The notes: a model not told the origin generated them from the sequence alone. DNA of 64,000 nucleotides from Psychrosphaera saromensis (GCF_002954545.1 NZ_MSCH01000003.1:1204824-1268823); one strand, 5' to 3'. Shown: positions 1-10,377, counted from the stretch's first letter. Numbers and translations: made by a program.

Positions 1-3000
1 ACTCAATTTATAAGTGAGCACGTAAACCTTGAGTCAAGTGAAGCTAATTTAAAAGTTTGGGGTAATGTAAAAGATGGTCTTGTTAATGACATAGTTGCTG
101 ATATCTCAGACTCTGGTATTCATTGGCAAAAAGCAGAACAACAGCAGTACTTAGGTATTAAATCTGCCAAATTACAATGGGCAAAATCTAATGCTGGTTG
201 GTCCATGTTTAGCAATGATATTGCATTAAATAATGGCGAAGATGAATATGATGGTTTTCATTTATCTGCTTTCTCTGATGGTATAAACGCTCAGTTAAAT
301 GTTACCGAAGGGGATATTCAGCCGATATCTAGGCTCTTTTCTTTGTTCTCAGTTACCAAAGGTCTAGGTATTTTAGCTGAGTCAGAAATGAGTGGTGAAC
401 TCGACTTCTTTAAATTACAGCTAGATCAAAATAACCAAATAAAAGCAGCGACTCATATTTCTAATTTAAGTTTGGTGCCTACGGCAACAAAAAATACGGC
501 TTATTTGGGAATTGACGGATTAAATCTCAATGGTTATTGGTCGGACAAAGACGGTTGGTTTGAGTTAACCGGTCAGGACAACAAATTTCATACGCGAGAC
601 ACCTTCAGCCAAGATTTTAAGTACTCTGAGTTTAGTGTGATGACACATGTTAAACATACGGATAATGGCATTACTGTGAACTTGCCAAAAATCACAGTAA
701 AAAACCAAGATGTAAATATTAATGTAGCAGCTCAGTACACTCACTTTGACACTCCAAATTTCACTCTTTATGGTGAAGTGGAAGGTCCGAAGTTAGGTTC
801 GATTCGTCAATATTTACCTAAGTATCTAATACCAACTGAGACTTATGAGTATTTGCTATCGGCCATTGAAAAAGGGCGAGGTGAGCTTACTCAAATTGCC
901 ATTAGTGGTGACCCAACAAAAATGCCTTATAGCGATGTGTCGAACAGTTCAAACTATGGCACCTTTGTTCTTAAAGCTTTGATAAAAGAAGGTCAATTTA
1001 AGTTTGATCCTACTTGGCCTGCTATCGAAAATATGGACGCTCAACTGCTAATTAAAGATAGCTTAATGACCATTAAAGTGGACTCAGGCGAATTCGCTAG
1101 CTTGAATATAGATCATGATGCCGAAGCTAACATCGCACTAGATGCTCAACAACTGAAATTAGAATTGTCGTTAACACCAGAACGCTTAATGTTAGAGGAT
1201 TTTCATAGCCTAATAGAGACAACGCCATTAAAAGATATTTTGGGCGATGTGTTTGAGTTTGTAAAATTAAATGGTGAATCGGCAGCGACTGTGAATATAT
1301 CAATTCCCTTGTCTGATGAGCCCAATAGCGATGGTGAAGTTCCAGAAGTATTAGCGTGGGGACGTGTTAAAACTAATAATGCAGATCTCAGTTTACCTGA
1401 GATTAACTTGAACTTTGAAGATGTAAATTCAACCGTAACGTTTGAAAACTCAACGTTTAAAGTCGAAAGTAACGATGCCAAAATATTTAAACTGCCAATT
1501 AGCTTAGAGGTTAATGGATATGAAAAAGGTGATAGTTATTTCATTGATGCCAACCTATTAGCAGAATCTGAGCGAGATGCGATAGCGTCTAAGCATCCTC
1601 TAAAGGTAATGAATTATTTTGATGGCGAGCAGACATCATTAGTTAATGTAAGTGTAAATATTGAATCAGATGGCTTTCAGTATTTTGTCGATGGCAGTTC
1701 GGATTTAACAAATAGCGCTTATGATGTAACTAAGTCAATTGTAAAAGAGATGGGGACTCCAGCATATTTAAGCTATTCAATGTTGGGCGACCAAGATGGT
1801 GGTCAATTAAATGTAGCGCTAGAGGATAAACTGTTTTTTGAAGGGAAGGTAATGGCTGAGTCAGGCCGAATGGAACAAGCTCATTTAAGTATTGGTGAAA
1901 GTACCATTCAATTGCCTGAATCAGGTTTTGATATTTCAATAGAAGAAAAATCACTAGAGTTTGAACCTACATTAGCCTTTGTTTTAGATCTCATTGGAGA
2001 TTTACCTGACAGCGACCCTACTCAAGTTGGATTTATAGATCAGCCAAATCATATATTTGGCAGTATTCAGCATTTATCTATTTTAGGACAGGATTTACAA
2101 AACGTTAGTTTGGATGCAAAGCCACAAAAAGATTCATGGTTGTTCTCCTTAGGGGCAAAACAAACATTAACAGACGTAATTATACATAATGATATTAAAA
2201 AAGATGGAATAGAAATTAGCTCTTCTTTTCTGCGTTTGGGCTCGGAGTTAGTTACTGTTCCTGTAAATCCTGAAACGGTAAAGCCAGTTGAACGTGTAGA
2301 AAAAGTTAAGCCGAGTATGGAAAATTCAGATACATTAATTCGCAGTTTACCGCCAATTAAGTTTGACTGTGCAAGCTGTTTTTATAATGGAATGCCACTA
2401 GGAAAAATTAGCTTATCTGCCTACTCTGTAGGACCTGAGTTAATAATAGATAAAGCCAAATTAAATTATGAACGAAACTCTATTGATTTAACTGGCCGTT
2501 GGATTGGCAACTCAGGGTCAGGCCGAACGTATGTAAAAGGTAATGTTAAATCAAGATATTTTGGTAAATGGTTAGAAAAGTATAATTTATCAACGGGCAT
2601 AGAAGAAAGTGACGCATCAATTAATATAGATGTTGAATGGAAAAGCGCTCCACAGTGGTTAGACTTTGCAACATTAAATGGTAATGCCAATTTTATATTA
2701 GGCGAAGGTTATTTTAGTGAAATAAATGATCAAGGAGCTCGTTGGGTTTCTCTATTCAGTTTTGATTCTTTATATAGAAAGTTAAAATTAGATTTTAAAG
2801 ATGTATTTTCAAAAGGGCTGTTTTATAACGACCTCAAAGGAAGTGTTACATTAATTGATGGTGTTGGATATTCCAATAATATTCGTATGGATGGTATTGC
2901 AGGTGATATGTCCATGGCTGGTTTTACCAACTTAAATACTGAAACGTTAGATTACGATGTAACGTTTCAGCCTAAAGTTACCTCTAATTATCCTCTTTTT

Positions 3001-3216
3001 GTATGGTTGGCTGCAGTAAATCCAGCTACTTTTTTAGGTGTGATGGCTTTGGATAAAGTGATAGAAAATGCCGAGCTTTTTGAATTTTTATTCAAGGTTA
3101 ATGGAGATTTAGATAAACCTACAGTTAAAGAAGTGAAAAAATTTAGCAAGCGCGAAAAAATACCAGAGATTAAAGTTAAGCAAGAACAACAACCTCTTAC
3201 AATTGAGGGTAAATAG
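1..3216 (+). CDS. yhdP: YhdP family AsmA-like envelope protein (5' truncated)
   Basis: The reading frame is open from base 1, so the gene begins upstream of the window; 1071 residues are present, against about 1266 in the E. coli protein. The first internal ATG is at 205 and is not the real start. The visible part is a long beta-rich AsmA-like body with a C-terminal hydrophobic stretch (codons near 2990-3060, PLFVWLAAVNPATFLG) and a charged tail. In the family, YhdP is an inner-membrane-anchored, periplasm-spanning protein that moves phospholipid towards the outer membrane together with TamB and YdbH. Gene order yhdP, nitrilase, tldD is common in Vibrio and Alteromonadales and supports the call. 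The stop codon directly abuts the ATG of the next gene, so they are probably co-transcribed. Confidence 0.9.
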   Translation, partial: TQFISEHVNLESSEANLKVWGNVKDGLVNDIVADISDSGIHWQKAEQQQYLGIKSAKLQWAKSNAGWSMFSNDIALNNGEDEYDGFHLSAFSDGINAQLNVTEGDIQPISRLFSLFSVTKGLGILAESEMSGELDFFKLQLDQNNQIKAATHISNLSLVPTATKNTAYLGIDGLNLNGYWSDKDGWFELTGQDNKFHTRDTFSQDFKYSEFSVMTHVKHTDNGITVNLPKITVKNQDVNINVAAQYTHFDTPNFTLYGEVEGPKLGSIRQYLPKYLIPTETYEYLLSAIEKGRGELTQIAISGDPTKMPYSDVSNSSNYGTFVLKALIKEGQFKFDPTWPAIENMDAQLLIKDSLMTIKVDSGEFASLNIDHDAEANIALDAQQLKLELSLTPERLMLEDFHSLIETTPLKDILGDVFEFVKLNGESAATVNISIPLSDEPNSDGEVPEVLAWGRVKTNNADLSLPEINLNFEDVNSTVTFENSTFKVESNDAKIFKLPISLEVNGYEKGDSYFIDANLLAESERDAIASKHPLKVMNYFDGEQTSLVNVSVNIESDGFQYFVDGSSDLTNSAYDVTKSIVKEMGTPAYLSYSMLGDQDGGQLNVALEDKLFFEGKVMAESGRMEQAHLSIGESTIQLPESGFDISIEEKSLEFEPTLAFVLDLIGDLPDSDPTQVGFIDQPNHIFGSIQHLSILGQDLQNVSLDAKPQKDSWLFSLGAKQTLTDVIIHNDIKKDGIEISSSFLRLGSELVTVPVNPETVKPVERVEKVKPSMENSDTLIRSLPPIKFDCASCFYNGMPLGKISLSAYSVGPELIIDKAKLNYERNSIDLTGRWIGNSGSGRTYVKGNVKSRYFGKWLEKYNLSTGIEESDASINIDVEWKSAPQWLDFATLNGNANFILGEGYFSEINDQGARWVSLFSFDSLYRKLKLDFKDVFSKGLFYNDLKGSVTLIDGVGYSNNIRMDGIAGDMSMAGFTNLNTETLDYDVTFQPKVTSNYPLFVWLAAVNPATFLGVMALDKVIENAELFEFLFKVNGDLDKPTVKEVKKFSKREKIPEIKVKQEQQPLTIEGK

Positions 3217-4068
3217 ATGAAGGTTTATGTTTTACAAATGTGCTCTTCTCCTAATGTGTCTGATAATTTACTTTTTCTTGAACAAGAACTTAAAAAAAAC
3301 ACTGCTGACTTAACCAATTCTATTGTGGTGTTACCTGAATGTTTCGCTGCTTTTGGTGCCGGAGATTCAGGTAATTTAAACATTGCAGAGGCTTTAAATC
3401 ACGGTGCTATTCAATCTCAGTTGGCGTCTTTAGCCAAACAATACTCAATATATTTAGTCGCTGGCACTATGCCTATCTTAGACAATGAAAATAGACAATT
3501 AGGTAAAGTAAAACCAGTCACTTTAGTTTATTCACCAGTTGGAGAGTTAATCGCGCATTATCAAAAAATTCATTTATTTGATGTTGATGTTGAAGACGGT
3601 GTTGGCAGCTACCGAGAGTCTGATAGTTGGTTGCCCGGTGAGCAAATTGTGTGCTTTGATACTGAATTTGGCAAGATTGGCTTGGCTATTTGTTACGACT
3701 TACGCTTCCCAGGACTGTTTCAAGCATTAAGAGACGAGGGCGTTGATGTCGTTGTTCTACCAAGTGCGTTTACAGAAAAAACAGGTGCAGCACATTGGCA
3801 AGTTTTGTTACAAGCTAGAGCAATTGAAAATCAAATTTACATGGTCGGCTGTAATCAAGCTGGCACTCATAAAAATGGCAGACAAACCTTTGGTCACAGT
3901 ATGATAGTTGATCCCTGGGGCACTGTATTATTTAACGCCGGGAAAAAATTAGGCTTGTTTGGCGCTGAGCTAGATAAAGACCGTTTAGTCAAAGTTCGTC
4001 AGTCAATGCCGATAAAGCAGCATAATAAGTTTGTTAGTCGTTATGTAAAAAACAGCTCGCAAGACTAA
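3217..4068 (+). CDS. Carbon-nitrogen hydrolase (Nit1-type deaminated-glutathione amidase)
   Basis: A 283-residue nitrilase-superfamily enzyme. The catalytic triad is visible: Glu41 in LPECF, Lys117 in YQKIHLFD, and Cys159 in ICYDLRFP. The YQKIHLFD and CYDLRFP contexts match the Nit1/NitFhit branch. That branch repairs deaminated glutathione made by transaminase side reactions; the substrate here is inferred from family membership only. The ATG follows the yhdP stop with no gap, which suggests translational coupling. Cytoplasmic, since no signal peptide is visible. Other omega-amidase-like activities cannot be excluded. Confidence 0.85.
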   Translation: MKVYVLQMCSSPNVSDNLLFLEQELKKNTADLTNSIVVLPECFAAFGAGDSGNLNIAEALNHGAIQSQLASLAKQYSIYLVAGTMPILDNENRQLGKVKPVTLVYSPVGELIAHYQKIHLFDVDVEDGVGSYRESDSWLPGEQIVCFDTEFGKIGLAICYDLRFPGLFQALRDEGVDVVVLPSAFTEKTGAAHWQVLLQARAIENQIYMVGCNQAGTHKNGRQTFGHSMIVDPWGTVLFNAGKKLGLFGAELDKDRLVKVRQSMPIKQHNKFVSRYVKNSSQD

Positions 4069-4105
4069 CAATTGAATTAATATATTTATACAAATAGGAA
4101 TTACT

Positions 4106-5545
4106 TTGAACTCAGTAGAGCAGAGATTATTAACCGCAAACAACTTGACTCAACAAGACGTGCTAGATGGTTTAGCTATCATGTTAGAGCACAAACTTGA
4201 TTACGCCGATCTGTACTTTCAAGCCAGTGCTCATGAATCTTGGGTAATGGAAGATGGCATTATCAAAGATGGTTCATACAATATTGAACAAGGCGTTGGC
4301 GTTAGAGCGGTAAGTGGTGAAAAGACCGGTTTATCTTACTCTGATCAACTGAACGCTCCGGCAATAATGGAAGCGGCTGGTACAGCAAGAAGCATTGCTG
4401 CAGCAGGAGCTAATGCAAAACAAAAGTTAATTAATAAAACCATAGCCAAAGAAATCTACACACCTTGTCAGCCGTTAGAAGCGATGAGCAACGACGATAA
4501 AGTTGCCTTGTTAAAAAGTGTTGATAGTTATATTCGTAAACAAGCGCCACAAGCAAGTAACATTGTCGTGAGCTTAACCGGTGTATTTGAACAAATTTTA
4601 GTGGCTGCGACAGACGGAACTTGGGCAACGGATACTCGTCCATTAATTCGATTGAACTGCTCAGTCGTATTAGAAAAAGGTGAGAGAAAAGAGCGCGGCG
4701 GAGCTGGTATCGGCGGGCGTACTGATTACGGTTACTTTTTAGAAATTGAGAATGGCCGTTTACGTTATGAACAAGCTGCAGATGATGCAATTCATATGGC
4801 TAAAATCAATCTGGAAGCAATTGAAGCTCCGGCTGGAACTATGCCAGTTGTGTTAGGTTCTGGCTGGCCTGGAGTGTTATTGCATGAAGCTGTAGGTCAT
4901 GGACTTGAAGGTGATTTTAATCGTAAAGGTTCAAGCAATTACAGTGGCAAAATGGGTGAGAAGGTAGCTTCAGATCTTTGTACCATTGTTGATGATGGCA
5001 CTATGTTGAATCGTCGTGGTTCTTTGAATATTGATGATGAAGGTGTACCTGCCCAGTATAACGTTTTAATCGAAAACGGTATTTTGAAATCGTATATGCA
5101 AGATAAATTAAATGCTCGTTTAATGGGTGTTGAGCCTACAGGTAATGGACGTCGTGAATCGTATGCGCATTTACCTATGCCGCGTATGACGAATACTTAC
5201 ATGTTGCCGGGTGAAAGTACGCCAGAAGATATTATTGCCAGTGTAGAAAATGGTATTTACGCCACTAACTTTGCTGGCGGTCAAGTGGATATCACTTCGG
5301 GTAAATTTGTATTCTCAGCGTCGGAAGCTTACTTAATTGAAAACGGTAAAGTAACTAAACCGGTTAAAGGTGCAACACTGATTGGTAATGGCCCAGACGC
5401 TATGTCTATGGTTTCTATGGTCGGTAATGACCTAGCACTTGATAAAGGCGTTGGTGTTTGTGGTAAAGACGGTCAGAGTCTTCCTGTTGGCGTTGGTCAA
5501 CCAACATTGAAACTAGATGAGATCACCGTTGGTGGAACTCAATAA
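4106..5545 (+). CDS. tldD: Metalloprotease subunit TldD
   Basis: At 479 residues this is close to E. coli TldD (481). The zinc site HEAVGH lies at residues 260-265, giving His260, Glu261 and His265 of the HExxxH motif. TldD pairs with TldE/PmbA (encoded at 6258) to form a cytoplasmic heterodimeric protease that trims microcin B17 and degrades CcdA. The start is a TTG at 4106. AGGA at 4096-4099 lies 6 nt upstream, no nearby ATG fits the family N-terminus, and the resulting N-terminus aligns with E. coli TldD. It follows the amidase by 37 nt and is probably the last gene of the yhdP operon, ending in a strong hairpin terminator. Confidence 0.95.
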   Translation: MNSVEQRLLTANNLTQQDVLDGLAIMLEHKLDYADLYFQASAHESWVMEDGIIKDGSYNIEQGVGVRAVSGEKTGLSYSDQLNAPAIMEAAGTARSIAAAGANAKQKLINKTIAKEIYTPCQPLEAMSNDDKVALLKSVDSYIRKQAPQASNIVVSLTGVFEQILVAATDGTWATDTRPLIRLNCSVVLEKGERKERGGAGIGGRTDYGYFLEIENGRLRYEQAADDAIHMAKINLEAIEAPAGTMPVVLGSGWPGVLLHEAVGHGLEGDFNRKGSSNYSGKMGEKVASDLCTIVDDGTMLNRRGSLNIDDEGVPAQYNVLIENGILKSYMQDKLNARLMGVEPTGNGRRESYAHLPMPRMTNTYMLPGESTPEDIIASVENGIYATNFAGGQVDITSGKFVFSASEAYLIENGKVTKPVKGATLIGNGPDAMSMVSMVGNDLALDKGVGVCGKDGQSLPVGVGQPTLKLDEITVGGTQ

Positions 5546-5562
5546 CAACTTGTTATAAACGT

Positions 5563-5600
5563 AAAAAGCCCAGTTATTTTTCTAAGTACTGGGCTTTTTT
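5563..5600. terminator. Bidirectional intrinsic terminator between tldD and darP
   Basis: AGCCCAGT (5567-5574) pairs with ACTGGGCT (5588-5595) around a 13-nt loop. The stem is flanked by A5 on the left and T6 on the right, so it can terminate tldD on the plus strand and darP on the minus strand. Confidence 0.85.
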
Positions 5601-5652
5601 GTATTTGCATTTATCTCCTAAAGTATAAGCACTTAGGATGGAGTTGCTCAGA

Positions 5653-6168
5653 CTAACTAGCGGTTTCTGTTTTAAGGTATTGAAACAGTTCTTTGTAGTT
5701 TTTGCCTGGTTGTTCTTTCTCAACTTCTTTTTTAGCCTGGCGTACGAGTTGACGCATTTTTTGACGCTCAATCGTTGGGTGTAATGCGACTATTTCGTTT
5801 ATAGCTTCGTCACCATTTTTTAGTAACTTTTCTCTTAGCTTTTCCAATTTCTTCATTGCTTTATCAGAAACTAAATTAGGCGACATAATACGGTCGTATT
5901 CAGCGCGTAACTTATCTAAGTCTTCATCTTTAAGTTGCTTAGTGATGAATTGCATATGACGACGAAGTGCATCTGGTTTTTTAGATATTTTATCCGCTAA
6001 CAAAAAAGCAGCCTGTAATTCGTCACTGGCTGATAATTGTTTTTTTTGTGATTTGCCTAAATTAACAAGTTGCTCTGCAAAAGCTTGTAACTCTTTTTCT
6101 TCTTTTTTTAATTCGGCTTTGCTGACGTAATTTTCGTCATCTGGTAATAAATAATAAGACTTAGTCAT
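5653..6168 (-). CDS. darP: Ribosome-associated assembly factor DarP (YjgA)
   Basis: A 171-residue, highly charged, helix-rich DUF615 protein (E. coli YjgA/DarP is 183 residues). It has many Lys/Glu blocks and a KEEKELQAFAEQLV-type segment near residues 22-40. In E. coli DarP binds late 50S intermediates and promotes formation of the peptidyl transferase centre. It lies divergent to pmbA with a gap of about 90 nt, the same neighbourhood as in E. coli (yjgA next to pmbA). Translation starts at the ATG at 6168. The family assignment is firm; the ribosomal role is taken from the E. coli homologue. Confidence 0.9.
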   Translation of the reverse strand: MTKSYYLLPDDENYVSKAELKKEEKELQAFAEQLVNLGKSQKKQLSASDELQAAFLLADKISKKPDALRRHMQFITKQLKDEDLDKLRAEYDRIMSPNLVSDKAMKKLEKLREKLLKNGDEAINEIVALHPTIERQKMRQLVRQAKKEVEKEQPGKNYKELFQYLKTETAS

Positions 6169-6257
6169 AGGTAAATAATCAATCGAATTTAATAACTTGA
6201 AATATATGATTTATGGTATGCTGCCAAGCGCAAATTAACCAGTATTTTTGAGTATTT

Positions 6258-7601
6258 ATGACAACTAAAACCGATATTTTTAACGATATAGATCAAGTTA
6301 AGACCGCAATCGCCGATTTATTATCACTAAGTAAAAAATATGGCGCTGATTCGGCCGAAGCTGTCATTAGCAAATCAAAAGGTATTACGGTCTCAAGTCG
6401 TTGCCAAGAACTGGAAAATATTGAGTTCAACCAAGAGGGCGCTTTAGGTATTTCTATTTATGTTGGCAAACATAAAGGATCAGCTTCAACCGCAGATTTG
6501 AGTCATGCCGCATTAGAGCAAACTGTAAAAGCGGCTGTTGATATTGCAAAATATACGTCAGCCGATGAATTCTCTGGTTTGGTTGAACAACAAGAATTAG
6601 CGACTAACATACAAGATTTAGACTTATTTCATCCTCATCAAATTACGCCAGAACAAGGGCTTGAATATTGTATTGAATCTGAAAAAGCCGCATTTGAATT
6701 CGATAAACGTATTACTAATTCAGACGGCGCTTCATTGTCGAGTTACCAAGGGTTTAAAGTCTACGGTAATAGTCTAGGTTTTATTGAAGGTTACCCAAGC
6801 ACACGTCATAGTTTAAGTTGCTCAGTTATTTCGCAAGATGGTGACGAGATGCAACGAGATTATGCCTATACCGTTGACCGTGAATTTAATAAATTAGATG
6901 GTGCAATATTAGTAGGTCAAAAAGCGGCAGAAGCTGCTGTGTCTATGCTAAACGCAAGAAAATTAGATACTTGTCAGTTACCCGTAATTTTCCATGCTGA
7001 AATTGCCTCATCTTTATTTGGCCATTTAGTTTCTGCCATAAGTGGTGGAAGTTTATATCGTAAGTCTTCATTTTTAATGGATAGCTTAGGCAAGTCTATT
7101 TTCCCTGAATTGGTTAATGTAAGTGAACGTCCACATACATTAAAAGGCTTAGCAAGTAGCCCTTTTGATTCTGAAGGTGTGGCGACACATGATAGAGAAA
7201 TCATTGAGGGCGGCGTATTAACCACATATTTACTAACGGGTTATTCTGCTAGAAAAATGGGTATGAAAAGTACAGGTCATGCCGGTGGTATTCATAACTG
7301 GTTAGTAAAAGCAACAGACCCAGACTTAACTGCTTTGTTGAAAAAGATGGATAAAGGTTTATTAGTCACCGAATTAATGGGCCAAGGTGTCAACACAGTA
7401 ACGGGTGATTATAGCCGTGGTGCCGCTGGTTTTTGGGTAGAAAACGGTGAGCTTCAATATCCAGTTTCTGAAATTACTATAGCGGGTAACTTAACCGATA
7501 TGTTTAAACAAATTGTTGGTATCGGCGGTGACGTAGAAAAACGTGGCGCGGTACAGACTGGCTCTATTTTAATTGAGAACATGCAGATAGCGGGTAATTA
7601 A
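6258..7601 (+). CDS. pmbA: Metalloprotease subunit PmbA/TldE
   Basis: At 447 residues it matches TldE/PmbA length (E. coli 450). It lacks an HExxxH motif, as expected for the non-metal-binding partner of TldD; the corresponding segment reads SSLFGHLVSAISGGSLYR. The C-terminal region with GVNTVTGDYSRGAAGFWVENG is characteristic of the family. With TldD it forms the heterodimer that cleaves unfolded peptides, including ribosomally made microcins. It is separated from tldD here by darP on the opposite strand, so the two subunits are not in one operon. No peptide precursor gene for the complex was recognised nearby. Confidence 0.95.
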   Translation: MTTKTDIFNDIDQVKTAIADLLSLSKKYGADSAEAVISKSKGITVSSRCQELENIEFNQEGALGISIYVGKHKGSASTADLSHAALEQTVKAAVDIAKYTSADEFSGLVEQQELATNIQDLDLFHPHQITPEQGLEYCIESEKAAFEFDKRITNSDGASLSSYQGFKVYGNSLGFIEGYPSTRHSLSCSVISQDGDEMQRDYAYTVDREFNKLDGAILVGQKAAEAAVSMLNARKLDTCQLPVIFHAEIASSLFGHLVSAISGGSLYRKSSFLMDSLGKSIFPELVNVSERPHTLKGLASSPFDSEGVATHDREIIEGGVLTTYLLTGYSARKMGMKSTGHAGGIHNWLVKATDPDLTALLKKMDKGLLVTELMGQGVNTVTGDYSRGAAGFWVENGELQYPVSEITIAGNLTDMFKQIVGIGGDVEKRGAVQTGSILIENMQIAGN

Positions 7602-7654
7602 TTAGAGATATATTTTCTGAATGTGTTAAATATTCAAACTTTTATTAAATAATA

Positions 7655-7690
7655 AAAAAGCCGGATAACTTTTAAAGTTCCGGCTTTTTT
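7655..7690. terminator. Bidirectional terminator between pmbA and cvfB-like gene
   Basis: AAAAAGCCGGA (7655-7665) pairs with TCCGGCTTTTTT (7679-7690), with an inner AACTTT/AAAGTT extension. The A and T runs allow function on both strands for two convergent genes. Confidence 0.85.
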
Positions 7691-7725
7691 GTGGATGTAA
7701 TACAAGCTTCAATTGTTAATACTGT

Positions 7726-8586
7726 TTAGCTTTTATCTTCTGTTTGGTCTTTTTCTTCGTTTAAACGTATACCAGATTTTGAAATAGAAATAGTACCGTC
7801 TTTGTATAAACCGCCAATAGCACGTTTGAATGCGGCTTTACTCATACCAAATAATTGTGAGATTAATGCAGGGTCAGACTTGTCATGAACCGCCGCGAAG
7901 CCATTTTCTTTTTCTAAGAACTCAATGATGATCTTAGCAAACTTATCTCTGGTTTTTTGACCGCCATTTAGGGTTAAATCAATTTTACCGTCGTGACGAA
8001 TACGTTTGATAAAGCCTTTTTTATCTTGGCCAAAACTCAATCTTTGGTGCACTTCGTCGGTAAACAAAACGCCCCAATGAGTATGATTAATAATGGCTTT
8101 AAAGCCTAAGTCGGTTGTATTGGCAATAATGAGTTCTACGGGCTGATTTGGTTCAAATTGCCCAGTACCATCTTCTATTACAAATCGGTCAACTTTAGTT
8201 GAACCTGTAATACGGTGGTCAATATCGTCAATGTAAACGCGGACAAGGTAAAAGTAACCTTCTTCAAGCGGTTTATGTTGTTCGCCATAAGGGACTAATA
8301 AGTCTTTATCTAAACCCCAGTCCATAAATGCACCAAAACGACCCACTTCTTTTACTTTTAAATAAGCAAATTGGCCAACTTTTGCTTTTGGTCTTTGCGT
8401 TGTCGCAATCGGGCGATCGTCAGAGTCTAAATATAAAAATACATTTACATCATCACCTGCTTTTAAGTCTGGACGAGCGTGTTTGCGAGGTAATAATATT
8501 TCACCTAATTCACCGCCATCCAGATAAAAGCCAAAATCGACGGCTTTGACGACATCTAAGTTGCAAGATTGACCAATTTGAGACAT
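7726..8586 (-). CDS. CvfB-family S1-like RNA-binding protein
   Basis: A 286-residue protein resembling CvfB/YitL: tandem S1-like OB folds over roughly residues 1-215 (for example VGQFAYLKVKEVGRFGAFMDWG and a GVLFTDEVHQRLSFGQ-type strand set) and a C-terminal winged-helix segment (FGMSKAAFKRAIGGLYKDG, near residues 246-264). In Staphylococcus aureus CvfB affects virulence gene expression and binds RNA; in Gammaproteobacteria its role is undefined. It stands alone, convergent with pmbA and about 130 nt downstream of mgtE. The start ATG at 8586 gives the typical MSxIGQxxxLxV opening. Confidence 0.85.
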   Translation of the reverse strand: MSQIGQSCNLDVVKAVDFGFYLDGGELGEILLPRKHARPDLKAGDDVNVFLYLDSDDRPIATTQRPKAKVGQFAYLKVKEVGRFGAFMDWGLDKDLLVPYGEQHKPLEEGYFYLVRVYIDDIDHRITGSTKVDRFVIEDGTGQFEPNQPVELIIANTTDLGFKAIINHTHWGVLFTDEVHQRLSFGQDKKGFIKRIRHDGKIDLTLNGGQKTRDKFAKIIIEFLEKENGFAAVHDKSDPALISQLFGMSKAAFKRAIGGLYKDGTISISKSGIRLNEEKDQTEDKS

Positions 8587-8715
8587 TTATTTATTCCGAT
8601 AAAAGAAGGTGTAAAAGGACGCGCATTATAACCATTAATTTTTGAATACCAAGTGATTAACGATTCAATACAGATTTATTCATAAAACGACTTTATGCAG
8701 GCTAAATATAGCAGA

Positions 8716-10071
8716 TTAAATCAATAACCAAGTGGCTGTGCCTAAAAAAGCAAATATTCCCACAATGTCAGTGACTGTGGTTAAGATCACACTGCCAGCC
8801 AAGGCTGGGTCTATTTTCATGCGTTTTAACATTAATGGAATAAGCACACCAGCTACACCAGCAGCAATTAAATTCATCATCATGGCAAAGGCAATAACAG
8901 CACCTAACATGACGTCTTGTTTCCATATAGCCACAACACCGGCGATTAACACTGACCAAATTAGGCCGTTAAAAAAGCCAATGGCGAGTTCTTTGCCTAA
9001 TAACCAACGTGAGTTCGCTTGAGTAACGTGGCCAACGGCCATACCTCGAATGACTAGCGTTAAGGTTTGGCTACCAGCTACGCCGCCCATGCTTGGCACT
9101 ATGGTGTTTAATATAGCTAATACGGCTAACTGATCTAAGGTTGACTCAAATAAGCTAGAAACAAATGCAGCGAGTAATGCGGTAAATAAATTAACACCTA
9201 ACCAGACAGAACGTTTTCTGGTACTTTTTATGGCAGGTGCAAAGGTGTCTTCTTCGTCATCCAAACCAGCCATACTCATCATTGAGTGTTCGGCATCTTC
9301 ACGGATTACGTCAACCACGTCATCGATGGTTATACGGCCTAATAATATGCCATTTTCATCGATTACTGGTGCAGATATCCAGTTATAACGCTCAAATAAA
9401 GAGGCAACTTCTGAGTCATGCATAGTGGCAGGAATAACTTCAAAGTCAGTCTCCATCACTTCTGAAATTAGTTTACTGGTTGTTGATGTTAACAAAGCTG
9501 CGAGTGACACTTCGCCAATGAAAGTATCATTTTTATCAACTACATAAAGGTAATCGGTTGCTTCAGGTAATGATTCTTTTAATCGTAAATAACGTAATAT
9601 TACGTCAACACTTACGTTTGGTCTTACCGTGATGGTATCGGTATTCATTAACGCGCCAGCAGTTTCTTCTTCATACGACATAACGCGTTTAGCACGGACT
9701 TGGTCTTGCTTGTCCATGCTCTTTAATACTTTTTTAAATACCGCATCTGGCATGCCACGTAATACGTCGGCAAAGTCATCATCGTCCAAATTGGCAGCCG
9801 CTTCTGCCACCTTTTCTGGACTCATATTTTTTAAGATTGGGTTTCGAACTTCATCAGATAGTTCTTCAATAACTTCACTTTGAATATTGGAGTCGATAAG
9901 TTGCCAAATAACGGTTCTGGCTTTTGGTGGTGAGGAGTGAAGTAATAGGGCTATGTCTGATGCTGCCATAGATTCAAGCATATTTCTAACGTGAACAAAC
10001 ATACCGCTGTTAAGAGCGGTATTTAGTTCATCAATTGGAATGTTATATTCTTGTTCTAGTAGTTCTGGCAT
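8716..10071 (-). CDS. mgtE: Magnesium transporter MgtE
   Basis: A 451-residue protein with the full MgtE architecture: an N-terminal superhelical domain (residues about 1-135), two CBS domains (about 136-260, with AGALMNTDTITVRPN at the first), and a five-helix membrane domain (about 285-451). The pore region contains PSMGGVAGSQTLTL and the C-terminal helix VTDIVGIFAFLGTATWLLI. Family members are dimeric Mg2+ channels gated by cytosolic Mg2+ through the CBS domains. It lies 33 nt downstream of npr on the same strand, so it is probably read from the PTS-Ntr operon. E. coli has no MgtE at this place. Confidence 0.95.
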   Translation of the reverse strand: MPELLEQEYNIPIDELNTALNSGMFVHVRNMLESMAASDIALLLHSSPPKARTVIWQLIDSNIQSEVIEELSDEVRNPILKNMSPEKVAEAAANLDDDDFADVLRGMPDAVFKKVLKSMDKQDQVRAKRVMSYEEETAGALMNTDTITVRPNVSVDVILRYLRLKESLPEATDYLYVVDKNDTFIGEVSLAALLTSTTSKLISEVMETDFEVIPATMHDSEVASLFERYNWISAPVIDENGILLGRITIDDVVDVIREDAEHSMMSMAGLDDEEDTFAPAIKSTRKRSVWLGVNLFTALLAAFVSSLFESTLDQLAVLAILNTIVPSMGGVAGSQTLTLVIRGMAVGHVTQANSRWLLGKELAIGFFNGLIWSVLIAGVVAIWKQDVMLGAVIAFAMMMNLIAAGVAGVLIPLMLKRMKIDPALAGSVILTTVTDIVGIFAFLGTATWLLI

Positions 10072-10104
10072 GGATCCGTCTGAATATTGCTTGTGTTGGT
10101 CTAT

Positions 10105-10377
10105 TTATTCTTCTTCGTCAAATTTGTTGCTAATAAGTTGGCAAATTTCATCGACGGCTTGTTTTGCGTCATTGCCTTTAGCCGAAATTGTAACTTCTTT
10201 ACCTTGGTTGCTGGCTAGCATTAACAGAGCCATAACACTATCGGCGTTAGCTGTTTTATCAGCTTGAGTTAATGTAACAGAAGCATCAAAGTTTTGGGCT
10301 AATTGAGCCAACTTAGTTGCAGCTCTAGCATGCAAACCTAATTTGTTTTCTATTTTTACTGTGCGGCTACTTTCCAT
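10105..10377 (-). CDS. ptsO: Phosphocarrier protein NPr of the nitrogen PTS
   Basis: A 90-residue HPr-like protein, the same length as E. coli NPr. The phosphorylated histidine is His16 in GLHARAA, and the [11 protein letters not shown] helix around the regulatory-serine position is present. NPr relays phosphate from EI-Ntr (PtsP) to EIIA-Ntr (PtsN), which is encoded two genes upstream. The frame is open further upstream to an ATG at 10467, but the ATG at 10377 gives the family N-terminus and is preferred. It overlaps the 3' end of rapZ by 11 nt, which implies translational coupling. Confidence 0.93.
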   Translation of the reverse strand: MESSRTVKIENKLGLHARAATKLAQLAQNFDASVTLTQADKTANADSVMALLMLASNQGKEVTISAKGNDAKQAVDEICQLISNKFDEEE

